From the NCBI GenBank assembly GCA_963969365.1, contig OZ017746.1, positions 3,782,001-3,846,000 on the forward strand: DNA of 64,000 nt, read 5' to 3'. Position 1 is the stretch's first letter; every line of letters starts with the position of its first letter. The translations under genes were made by a program, and so were the position numbers. The notes beneath the pieces were generated by a model that saw only the letters and a program-made list of their open reading frames with translations, was not told the DNA's origin and did no database searches. This DNA is from Asterochloris sp. CNOR1. Its lineage: Eukaryota > Chlorophyta > Trebouxiophyceae > Trebouxiales > Trebouxiaceae. Shown in pieces: positions 33,943 to 46,200 of this stretch.

Positions 33943-34285
33943 GAGTCATCCCGTCCGCGTGAGTTGTTCATTTGCATCTTAAGTCAATCACTAGTCCACC
34001 ACAAGAATTGATTATAGGGTACCTTGCCCAACATTAACCTTTGATGTATGAAAGCCTTCTATGTGGTCATCAAGGGCTTGAGCCTAGCTTTGATGGACCA
34101 AACGCCTCAGAGAAAGCAGCAAGTGAATTTCAGAACGAACACTCATAGATGGATTTGAGGCTGTGCATGCACTGAACATGAACAGTCAGGTCGCACGTCA
34201 TGTCAGGCTTGTTCCACAGTCAAGAATATTGTCAAAAGTCTAGCGGGGAGGGGGGCCAGAAGTGCATGAGGGCAATACGTTGACG
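33943..34285. other. Convergent intergenic region (3' ends)
   Basis: The stretch lies between the transporter stop (+) and the methyltransferase stop (-). It is clearly more AT-rich than its surroundings (for example 33960-34150), as expected for 3' untranslated sequence. No gene was seen. Confidence 0.55.
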
Positions 34286-37200
34286 TTATGACCGGTGTTG
34301 TGCAAGGTAGCGCTGCACCTTCTCCTCAGCAAACTGCTCAATCCTTTGCCGCGTGGCCTCCCGACTGATGGGTTTGTGCACATTCTGGCGCTTGCGGTCA
34401 TTGTGCGCCTGCAGGCAGGGGGTGTCCTGCTACGTGAACCAGGTTGTTGGCGGACAACAGCTTGTCAGGATGCCTATGGCCGATGCCTCTGTCAGGTGGT
34501 TCATGGCTGTGTGGTAGTGTATAGAGCGGCAGAGACAAGCCAGGCTGCGACTGACTGCTGGACATTGAGCTGATGGCGTGAAATCAAGGCAGGCAGTCAA
34601 GAGTCAGGCTCAGCAGCAGATTGTGGCTTTGTCCTGCCCAGGCATCGCAGTGGCATGCATTCTGTAGCAAAAGGCAGTCTCCAACAGGCACAGCAGCAGG
34701 CGGCCTCAGAGGGTTGCTGAAGTCATCACAGCAGGCAGCCATTGCAGCAGGCACCCCCTGTGGTAGAGCCTCTCTGACAGCATTGCTATGTGGGGCAGCA
34801 GCAGCAGGCAGTCACCTGAATTTCCCGCTCCAGGATCTCCTTGCACAGCTGTTTGTACAGGGCTGTGGCACGATCCTGGCCGACATAGCGCAGGCCCCCC
34901 TTGCTTTTGAGGGGCACCAAGCTTTGCTTGACAACCAGCTTGACAAAGAAGGTAAACTTCTCATCAGGTGCTGCCCACTCGTCGGGTAGGATGACCTCAT
35001 CTGCAGCAGCATGGCAGGGAGCTGGAATGTGGTCTCACAGACTTGCTCGGCGATGCCCACAGCAGCTGTTTGATGTTGGAAGGGGAGCACAAACAGACCA
35101 GCGGTCTGCCACCCGTGTCCAGAATGCGGCAGGGGCCGAGCGCAGGGCCTTCATGTCACCTGAAACCTACACAATGCACAGAAAGAACATGCCAGCTGCT
35201 GGTACTGAAGCCACAGGGACTCAAGGCAGGCTGCCTCAGTGAAGTGGACCTGTGCTGAGGCCGCTCAACTGGACTCCGGGTGTGCTGCTGCTCCCTTTAT
35301 GGTCGCCTCCCCCTGCCTTCAGGCCCAGCGTAGTCAGCAAACATAAGCGGCTGCCTACCTGGATCCATTGCTCTCCCCTCCTCACCTTCTAGTGTCTGCC
35401 AACCCCAGCCCGCTAAATTCTTTTCCCCTGCTGCCAGGCCAGGTCAAGTCCACACCCACCACAGACCACCCACCTGGATCCTTGGTGCGCCGCTGCCCAT
35501 TGCGGGGCATCTCCCCCTGCTGCCGCGCGCTGCCCGGCCGAGAGCCCGGCAGCGACCCTGCTGTGGGCGGGGCGGCAGCGCTCCCGCCGTTCTGCCAGGG
35601 GGTGCCCGCCTGGAGCGGCGGCGGCTGCTGGTACTGCTGCTGCAGGCGGCTGCCTGCCAGGGACAGAGCCCCTGGGTTGCTGACGCCACCAGCAGCACTG
35701 TTGTCTTGCAGGGCGCCCTGCCAGCGGCTTGGGTCCACCATGCCTGCCGCCCCTGCCGGCTGCTGCAGGGGGTTGTTGACTGGGGAGTAGGTCTGATGTA
35801 CAGGGGGGCTGACGTGGATGCCATCCAGATGATGCTGGGGTGCCGCTGAGGGGGATGGTGGGGCGCTGTGGCCGTACACCCCATTGGCAAAGCCAGTCTC
35901 CATGTCGAAGGCTGCTGCTGGCACGCCCTCTGGACCTGCAGGAAGCCAGCCCAGGCTTGAAAGTATAGATGGCCGCTGAGTGTCGCATGCCATGGATTAG
36001 GTGGATATGTGGTACTGTATGGAATCAGCCTGCCCTGGCAATCTGCATTTGCAGCAACAGGGCAGTGTACCACCTTGAGCAGTGCAGAATGGCCAGGAAG
36101 GGGCAGGTGGAGGCACCATGTCCAGGACAACTCAGGCCAAGCAAGCAGCGCCCTGCCCTACAGCAATGTCTGGGCCAGCAGATGCATGCATGTGCACTGG
36201 TGCCTGCTTTGCATGGGACACATGCGAGTCTCCGCTGGGGCCTGCCTTGCATGGGAGGTGTTTGAGTAATGCAGAAGCGGCTGGCCATAGACTCTTCACA
36301 GTGACCTTGTGTGCACGCCCTTTGCTCTGCTAGGGTCTCACCTGACAGCACCACTCCTGACAGCTCCTCAGCAAGGGGAGGGGGAACCTTTGCCGCCTGC
36401 CCTACACGGGGCATGCTTGGTGTGCCTCCAATACCTGCAGAGAGGACATCAGCATGAGCCAAGCCATTGCACAGCAGCAGCTGAAAGAAGCCATGCCTGC
36501 ATGACAGTGCATCCCTGCTTGTACCAAGAGACAGTGAGCACAACAGATCAAGATGCTGCCAGCTTTCTCCTGCAGGCCTGCAGCACCATATGTGCTGAGC
36601 AAGCAGAAGCAAGACCCTACTCTACAGGTGTAGAGCATGACCACATAGAAAGATCGACTGCTTCTTGGAGTACTTCAAATTGCAAAGCACATGCGAAGAG
36701 CACTGCCTCCAAGTGTCCTAGGATGCCACTGTGGTAGCAGCATGTGCAGAAGAGGGAAGCGTCAGGCCCGTCACCTGGCGGCAGCGACAGTCCTTGGATG
36801 CTGGCGGGTGCCTGTGCCCGGCCGCCAGCTGTGGGCACAGCTACAGCATCCCTGGACGGGCCCTGCGCGACGACGGGAGCCTGCTGCACAGCTGTGGGCC
36901 CTGCTGCGGGCACCTCCCCCTGCTCCACATCCTCAAACTTCCGCTTGACCCGCGCGCTGGGGGGGCGCGAGGCGGAGCTGCCAGGGGCCTGCTGCACGGC
37001 AGCAGCCTGTAGAGCAGGGGTGAGCCAGCAAGTGAGCTCGACAGGGGAGTGCAAGCAGCGCTGGAGCTGGCTGTGCGGCGCGCAGTAGAGCCTCAAGGAG
37101 GAGACGACAGTAAGCGCTGAGTTCTGAGATTGGTCCAGGAAGGGCTCAGCAGTTGATGCATGGTGCACCTACCTACATAGCCACAATCCCACTGCCAATG

Positions 37201-40200
37201 TGAGACAGCCTCTGCATGGCAAATAGCATTGAAACAACACATCTGGAGCCTCGCACTGCCACCTGCCAGGCTCTGGACTGCAGGCACAGCAAGCTAGCAC
37301 GTCACCAGAAGGAAAGGGGCTGACCTGTCTGGCAGAGGAGTAATCTGCTGCCGGCGTAGCAGCAGGCTGCGCGCCAGCAGGCTGCGCACCAGAGGGCGTG
37401 GTGGCGCTGCCCAACTGGACTGGCGGTGGCGGCAGCGGACTGTTGTGCCCCGGCAAAGAGGCCGAGTGCAGACGGTGCAAGCGCTGAGCGCCGCCGGCAG
37501 GCTGCAGGGCAGAGCACTGAGCACACTATGGTGGTGCTTGCGGGAAAGGTGGTTGCAGTGCACAATCGCACAAGACCCCAAGCACGGGCAGAGCATGCTG
37601 CAGATGAACAACACGTGAGAGAAGGAACACACCGACCAGACTGGCAGAAAATAACTTGTGGCCCCTTGATCATGCAGGCTGTGAAGTGCAAAGTAATGCA
37701 AGCACTTCACGACCACCAGACCCCAGGCTGGCCGAAGTCATCAGCAGCACTCACTGCCATGTCAGGCCCCAGACCTTCCAGCAGAGCCCAGCAAGGCGAA
37801 GCACAGCACTGAAGCCCTGTCTGGACAGCCCCTGCACGAGGCCCCATCACCACAGAAGCATCTCCGTGGCACAGGTCTGCACAGCATCAAGAGCAGCAGA
37901 ACCTCACCGCCACCGCCAGGTCCGCGCCTGGGCTCCCCCCCAAGCCGCCGCTCACGCGGTGGGGCAGCGGCGTTCCCACTCTGCCATCCCCTGGCACGGC
38001 TGCTGCCGCGTGGTCCCCTCTGGACAGGGGCATTGATGATGCATGCAGCAGCCCCGGGCTGGCCTGCGCTGGAGAGAATCCCGTCACCCTGCTGTGGCTG
38101 CCTGCCTGCACTGTGTGGTACCCGGGCGTGTGCTGGTACTGCCCATACTGCGCCTGCTGCCCGCCCCTGCGCTGCACGTCTGAGTTGTAGCGGGACGGCA
38201 TGGGCTTGGGTGACTTCCAGTGGCCTGCAAGGGCAGTGAGAGGCATTGATGGAAGCATGATGGGAGCACTGGCACACAAGACTTGCTGCTTGATGGCTTC
38301 AGCAGGTTCTGGTCCATTGCAGCGGTCTGCAGGGGGACCCACAGGGCACTGCCAGCAGGTTGCCTCCTAGTTTGGCAGCTTGCAGTAGCCGGCAGAAAGT
38401 GTACACGGGATTGCTGGGAACAGCTTACAGGAAGTCAGTGCCAAGAAGCCAAGAGTGCCCGGTAGCTGGGTGCCTTGTGTTACTGCCTGGTCGCCTGTGA
38501 GGTGTGCTGGAAGAGGAGATCACCAGAAAGCAGCAGGTGCAGCAGTCATCAGCTGCCGATCGGCCTGGGAAGTTGCAACTGCCTAGCGCTGTGCAGGTGT
38601 GCAAGTCTGCAAAATGCATTCTGCAAATCACACATAGTCAGCCAGGTGCCATCACCCTGCTGACAGCAGGCCATGGCAAGCTCCCCTCCTCCGGTCTGCT
38701 TTGCAGGAGGGACGGCAGCGGAACTCACCTCCTCGGCTGGGGTAGACCATTCGAATGTCCCGCGCCTCTGGGGGCTGTGAACACAGCTCCGGCTTGTGGC
38801 GCTCCAGCAGCTGCTGAGCCAGTGGCTGGAACTGCGTGTCCGCCTGCACCATGCAGCCAGGTAGAGAAAGAGCGCTGGTGGGTGATGGTCATGAAGGTGC
38901 GGCATCTGCTGGCACCACGCAGCCAGGTGGAGAGTAAGCACTGGCTGGTGGAGGTCATGAAGTTTTGGCATGCTTGCACCATGCAGCCAGGTAGAGAGGG
39001 AGTGCTGCTGCACGAGGTAAGGGCACGGCACACTTGGGCTGGCAGCCAGGGACACATTGAGCGCTGCTGCAAGGTGGGAGGCAGCCCAATGCAGTTCATT
39101 GTGAGTTACATGCTGGCATGCATGCTTGCAACGTTGCAGCCAAAAACCCGATTAGCGTTGGTGCAACAGGTGAAGGCATGGCACAACTGCGCCATGCAGC
39201 CGGGAAGAGAGGAGCACCTGAGCAGAGGCTGGGAAAGCAAGCAGGCATGCCAAGAGCCAAGGTTGTGTTGCCACCAGCTGTGCCATTGGCGCAGAGACAG
39301 ACTCACCGCAACCCTGCCATGCGCCACCCGCAGCCTTGCCAGCTGGGCAAGAGCGGCAGCAAAGGACCCCTGGGCTGTGCGGGTGTGCCAGATGTCATCC
39401 GTGGTGAAGGGCAGTTTGAGGGTGATCTCCAGCATTTTTCTCACTGCCACGCTGAACTGGTGCATCTGGGGGCCTAGGCACCGTGCCAGCACTGTCTGCA
39501 GCTGCCGCAGTAGCCCACACCTCACGAACACCTGGGGCGCCCTGCAGCAGGGCCACATCCAACCCTGAGGGGATGTGTTCTTGTTGTTGATGCAGGCAGT
39601 GGCAGGCGTGGCTAGCATCTCACAGACCATGCGCCTAGAGTCAGGAGCGCCTCAGTGACAGGAGGCATGTCATAGTGACAGCACCATGTAAAGGCTGCCT
39701 GTGCGGGGTGGATTCACTGCATAGAGAGCCTTGCAGGGACAGCTTTGCAGGGACAGCCTTCTGGCAGGTAGGCGAGGCGCGCCACAAGAGGAACACTGCC
39801 CAGACTTGAGCAACTGCAGGTCTCTGGCTGGTGCAGCTGCCAAACTGCCGACCCTGAAAGTGTGCCAGCTGTTGACACCCGAGGCAACTGCTTTGTACCA
39901 GTCACCAGAAGTGGCCATCAAGGACTCCCCACCACTAGGACAAGCCGGCTGGTAACAACCAGACATCTCTGTGCCAGGCAGGCCAAGGCAGGCACTCACT
40001 GGCCCTGGTTGGTTGCCAGGATGGTGTTCAGTAGCAACACGAGGTCAGCTCGCCGGGCACTCTGCCGGGGGGTCAGCTCCAGCTGCACCCCTGTGGCATC
40101 GTGCGCGGGGGCTGGCACAGGCGGTGGCCGGCGCTCCCCGTCCTCAACGTCATCCTCTCTGCTGCTGCTGCGGCCTCGGCGATCCCGGCCCCCATCCCGT

Positions 40201-43200
40201 GACCTGCTGCGCCTCAAGCGCTGCCTACCTGGCCTGCACAAAAAGTCGTAAGCTGAAAATTGATGTGCTAGAGGCCGGGCACACAGATCAAGCCATGATG
40301 AGGCTGAATCAAGCACGGTCTAATGCGTGCTAATGTACTATAGATGCACCTCATTCCCTGAAACTCTGCAGCACCTTGGTCATGCCTTCAGGCCATGTCA
40401 ATCGGTGCACACCTGTCCTTGCTCTGACGCTCTGCTGTTCTGAGCATGTCAAGCTCTGGCCCATCCTCAACTCCCTTCTCAGGTCGACTGGAACTGGCCG
40501 CAGATCCAAAAGGCTCCTGCTGCCTGGCGCCATTTTGTGTGGCAGGACCCTGCAGTGCAGAGCGATGGAGGCTTCATGGGATCTTGCTTGAGCTTGGAAC
40601 GTATTGCAGCTGCAATGCATCCGCACTGTCCCAAGGCTGGCCTGTGGTCACCAGAGCCGCCCCTGCTTTGCAGACAATACGTGCTGAGCTCCCCGTAAGG
40701 TTGGGGCTGCCAAGCACAGTGACAAGGAGGGAGGAGGGCAGATGTGCCGCACCCCTGCTTTGCGCTTTATGCCCAGTCTGGACGCGCCAGATGACTGGCT
40801 GCAGTGCCCTCTCACCTCAGCCTGCCCGCCATCTGTGCTGAACAGCACCACCGGCTGCGGCCGCCCGTCTGAACCTTGATCCGTGAGGGGCCGTTTGTGC
40901 ACAGGGCTGATCTCAGCAGCTGTGGTGGGCCCCACATCGCACAAGTTGAACAAGCGCAGGAAGCGCAGGATGCCCTGGGGGCTCACATCCCGCAGCACGT
41001 CGTGGGACTTGAACAGCAGGAAGGACAGGCGGCGGTCCACCTCGCTGCGGCGATCGCTCACATCGCGGCGCTCAAATCTGTCCAGCTCCCGCTGGTAGGC
41101 CGACTGCCTGCAGCATGGCAGCGGGGCTTAGTGAGAGTCACTTATCAGGGAGGCTAGGGACCAGAAGGGCTGGAGAGCTAGCTTTGGAGTTTGGCGCGGT
41201 CACTCACACTGCAGCACCCGCTGGCAGGCGGCCAGCCTGTGTTACAGAGGAGAATGATGTGCAAGAGACAGAATGCACTATCTGGAGGCCATGGATAACA
41301 AGTGGGTGTATGCCTTGACTCTTGCTGCCAGGCACACAGGCAGCCCAAATCCTTTTTGCTGTTGAGGGAGAACAGGCAAGACAGACAAGTCCCCATTGCC
41401 GCACTTGCAGTATCGCAGGGCTCATGTGTGAATCAACTTGTGAGCAGGGGCTTGCAGCTCAACGTTCATAGCTGGTTTGCCAGCTGTATATTCAGGTAGA
41501 AGAAATCAACCCTGGCCATCAGGGATGTGGCAGCCGTGCATTCTCTACGGCTCTGCTCCTCGCTTGCTCTCAGCCAGTTCAGCACCTGCTAACCCTCACA
41601 ATACACACCAGAACCCTGCCGCTCATGTGAAAGCAGCCTCCAGCGGAGCGGTGGCGTCACTCAGCCTTTCTCCCCTCGCAATGCTGTGGTGTCACTGACT
41701 CGTTCTTCAGGACAAGGCCCCACAGGTCTCCGCATCAGGCAGTCCTGAGGGCGTGCAAGCCCCCATGTCCCAGCCTGTCTCAGACCTCAAGGCTGTTGAT
41801 GTCAGCACATTGTAGCAGCACAAAGGTGTGATGTGCCCACCTGGCAGTCTCCTTCGTGCGCCGGGGCACGCTGGTGGCCCCTCCCTCAATCCGCGACCCT
41901 CGCCGCTCAAGAGGGCGCTGAGCGGATGAGCTGCTGGGGCTGCTGTCACGCATCTGCTTCAAGCGCTTGCGCCCCGGCACATTGACGGCTGCTGCTGCCG
42001 ACGTGTCGGCCTGGGCCTTCACGTGAACCCTGCAAGCAGCAAAGACGGGCTCTTGTGAGAGCACTGGCGTGTGGCAGGACTTCTGGAGTCAAGCGCCTGG
42101 CCGCTGCTGTAGGCCGTCATGGTGTGAGCCATCACACAGAGCTGGTCAAGCAGGGCTGCAATCAGACTTGTCACCAAGACAGACAAGGGAGAGTTGCAGC
42201 CTTGGAAGCCGCATGACAACCTCCAACAGTTTCAGAAATGGGTAGACGTGGCTCAGCGCCCTGTTGTACAGTCCTTACATGACAGGCTGCCATCAGGCAG
42301 ATTGGGTCTCCACTTACTCTGAATTGAGCCAAACCAACATGCAAACCATGTGCAAGCAGGCGCAAGCCCCTGTCTGAGGCAGAGGTGGCCCTGTAGCGCT
42401 GCCTATTGGGCCTTGACTTGCAGCGGCAGGCACATCAGCCACGCCCAGGTGGGCAGGTTTCTGCAGTCCCTGCAACATCAACCCCTCGCTGCCAGCATGG
42501 CCTGAGAAGCACTGACAGCGAGGACCTGCACCTCACCTCAGCAGCATGCTGTCATCTGTGCTGATGGAGCACCGACAGCAGCGTGCTGCACATCCAGCCC
42601 AAAGTACCCTCACATGGAGCAGCAGGCACAAACCTGCAGACTGTGCTTGATGCGTGAGTGCACCCCTGCAGCGGCAGACCCGTGTTCACAAATGCTGCAT
42701 GCCCTACCTCTTGGCAGGCCGCCTGGACCCTGCCTTGCCCCGCGGCGGCTGAGCAGGCAAGTCAGCCTCTGTCTGAGTCGACTGCTCTGTCTCTGCATCA
42801 CTCAGAATACGCCCTCCGTCCGCCTGGGACTTGGAGCCCCGGCTCTCCTCAGCATCATCCTTGCTGTCTGCCACATCCCACTCCAGGGGGATGTTGTGTT
42901 TGGCAGCCAGTCTCTGCACCCTGCAGGGGTCAGTAAGCTGCTGAGGTGCATTCTGTGCTTAGCACGGCAGCCTGGGGCATGCAGGTGCCTGCAGACTGCT
43001 CCCACCCCAAAGCAAAGGCTCTGGACAGTATTACCTGCTGGGGGACTTGCGCGTAGCAATGTGCTGCTGAGCAGCATGCAAACAGGAAGGCAGATACAGG
43101 TGACAGCCAGGATTGGTGTGTTGTAGACCAGAGACAGGGCAGGCTGAAATCCTGTGTGCTATAGCGCCCCACCTCTTGGCCCGCAGGCCCACATTGGCGT

Positions 43201-46200
43201 CCAGCAGCCTCTACTGACTGCCTCGTCAACAGGTCAGGCACCCATTCTGCTGCAGATGCACTGCCCCCCATCTGGCAAATGATGAGCCCAGCCTTGAACC
43301 CCTGCGCATCCTGTTATCCCACTTCTGTGCCCGCAGCCGCAGTTTAGGTCCAGCAGCCTTTCTGACGCACAAGCGCAACCTGACTTCCTGTTGGTGTGCT
43401 TGTTCCCATCTGCAACCCCTGCTATGATTCTCTTCTGAGACCTGAGCCATACTAAAGGCAGACCTGCTCACCGCGAGTGGCGGCGTCCCACCTTCTCTGC
43501 TCGCAGCCTCGATCCAGTAACCTCCAAGGCCCCTTTGCACACAGGCACAGCAACCAGATGCACCCCAGCTACCTCTGAGCCCAGCCTCACCTCCTGCGGG
43601 TTGCGTTGTCCCACTTCTCTGCCCGCAGCCCCACTTTGGCGTCCAGCAGCCTCTGCACCAAGCCATCCTCCTCATCCTCACTCACCATGATGGGCTCAGG
43701 CTCATCAGAGACGTCTGAGGCAGCATCCACGTCCCTGCAGGCAGGGGGGTGGCAGTCTTTACAGACAGCCCCTGTTTGCTCTACCTGAAGGCAATGGCTG
43801 GCAGGGTGTAGACATAATGCATGGCAGACTCGCAGTTCCAAGGTTCAGGAGGTAAATGAGGCAGCATGCTCAAGGATGGGGCCATCTGCAGGACAGATGT
43901 GTGGCACATTGCAGGCAGCCTCAAGCTGAAGTTGTTGCTGCTGGCAACCAAGCAAGCGTTGCAGTCAAATTTGGCAAGTCTGGGTGCCAGGCTGCAGCTG
44001 GAAGCTCTGTGGGTCCCTGATGCAGTTCAGTACAGCTCACTCTGCCTCTGATGGGTCAGCAGCCCCTCTCTCTGTCGGCGCCACACCGCCTATGACGCCT
44101 CGGCAGGTCTTGGACCCGCACAGGCACTTGAGGGGCTGCACCAAATAGGGTGCATGGGTCAGTGATCTGAGCTCACTAACAACAAACATCACAGCACCCT
44201 TGCCGCACATGCCTCCTTGCACGTTGGCTGTGGCCCTATAGCCCTATAGCCTGCAACCCCAGCCAATAGACTCAGAGCCCAGTGCTGACTCTCACAGCCA
44301 GCAGGCATGCTTGGCACACCCAGCTCTGCACAAAGCAGCAGAGCTGCCTCTCTGCCCTGCCAAGCTGTTGCAATGCACAGCCAGTGCCATGCAAGGCTGC
44401 CCACTGCTGCGACTGCAGGCCAACATTGCCAGTGTTGAAGTCCACTGACCTTGTCGCCATAACGCTCAAAGTTGTAATCAAATGTCAGCTCGGTGCCTGC
44501 TGGCACGGCCTTCAGAGTAAACAGGCCAATGGCCAGCTCCCCCCTCACAATCCACTTCTGCGTCTCGCAGTTGGGGCTGCAGGAGTGATTGATGAAGCGC
44601 CCCAAGCCGCCCTGCAGGGACGGCACTGTTTGACTTGGTGCAACCCCGGATTGCTCATCAATTTGATTATCTGTGTGCTGTCTGCACAGAGTTGGGGCTG
44701 CTTGTGTCCAGTATCATGCGCTGCAGTTGGGGCTACAGGAGTTGCTGATGTGTTGCCCCAGCTTGCCTTGCACAGGTGGGCAGAGGCGTTCTATGTTGTG
44801 GCGCAGACTGTGGTAGGAGGCAGCTCCCTGCATGCTTTTGGACCAAAAAGCATGTTGAGCATGGGGCCGCTCAGAGCGTCCCACAGGGGTGCACCTTGGC
44901 TTTATCTAGATCCTGAGATGTGCAACCCTCAACTGGCATGCAGCCCACCCTTCACGCAACTAACATGAGGCCAGCCACAAGTGTGGGAGCCACACCACAT
45001 GGCTGCTGCAGGCTAGCGTCAGCTGGCTTCAGGTGAAGCCCAGCAGATTGCTGGATCTCATGCTGCAAGCCCCCTCTCACTACCCTGACTGCTTCAATGA
45101 CCTCCCCGCTGCCCTGACCAAGCAGGCATCGCGGCTGTGCAGTCAGAGCATACTGTTCAAAGCTGGTGCCAATCCCCATCTGGTTTGCCAGCAGCAGCAG
45201 CAGGAAGGCGCTGGCTGCCAGCTGACATGCTGCAAGCCCCTTCCTCACCATCCTGGCTGCATCGATGACCTCCCCATTGCCCACATTCATGAAGTAGTAG
45301 TGGCGCTGTCCTGTGGCTATGTAGTACTCCTTTCTCCTGAGATACTCAAGGTCCTCCAGCACCTGCAGGCAGTATTGAGGTCTTGGTGACGGCCTCTTGC
45401 ATGTTGCCCTGCACGTGAGGGGCGTCGGCAGCATTGCCTCCAGCATGCCTCCCTCGTGTATGTTCGGAGAACTTGGCTGCCTAGAAGCTCAGGGGCTGTT
45501 TGGGGGGCTGATAACAGCAGCAGGGGCTCCAGCCACCCTCTGACCAGAAGCAGCTGCTGCTTGCAGAGGAATGCAGGCCCATGCAACGGTAGTGGAGCTG
45601 CTGCAGCAGTTGTCAGGCCATTGGCGATGCTTTCAGATCCCTCTGACTGTCCCTCACGGAGGGAGGTGGCAAGCGCACCTCGCCAATGTACTCTATCACA
45701 AACTGTCCCTCCTTCAGATCCTGTTCTGCAAATAAGCCGAAGCCTTTCTGGCCTGCCCGCTCCTGCAGGGGGTTATAGAGACATGTCAGCTCACTCAGCA
45801 TATGGACCTGCAACCTCTCCAGCTTTTCTCTGGTCTCAGGGCTTCTGAGTGCTCAGGGCCCCACTAAAAATAACATCTGCCAGAGCCGCACTGCACACCG
45901 CACTGCACAGGCCGTCCTGGCTCACCGTCTTTATCTTGGCATACCGCTTTCTGGCAAACATCTGGTTGCTGCACTGCTCTCCACATGGGCACCAGTCCTG
46001 CAGCAGCCAGTCAAGTGTCAGCCAAAGTGCACAACCAACTCAATGAGGAACACTTGTGGGCAAGGCTCCTGTTTAGGCAGTCCCCTGCAGCCTGGCCGTC
46101 CATCAGATGGCACTGTGCAACGGGGATTCCCTTTGCAGTCGCCACATGCCCCTTAGACTCTCAGCATGTCACCTTCTCAGCCTGGTCCTTGAAGGCTGCC

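Noticed and set aside
45808-45822. A 15-nt micro-exon encoding LERLQ in the methyltransferase
   Set aside because: It is flanked by AG and GT and keeps phase, but the SET-domain alignment fits exactly without it and would gain five extra residues with it.
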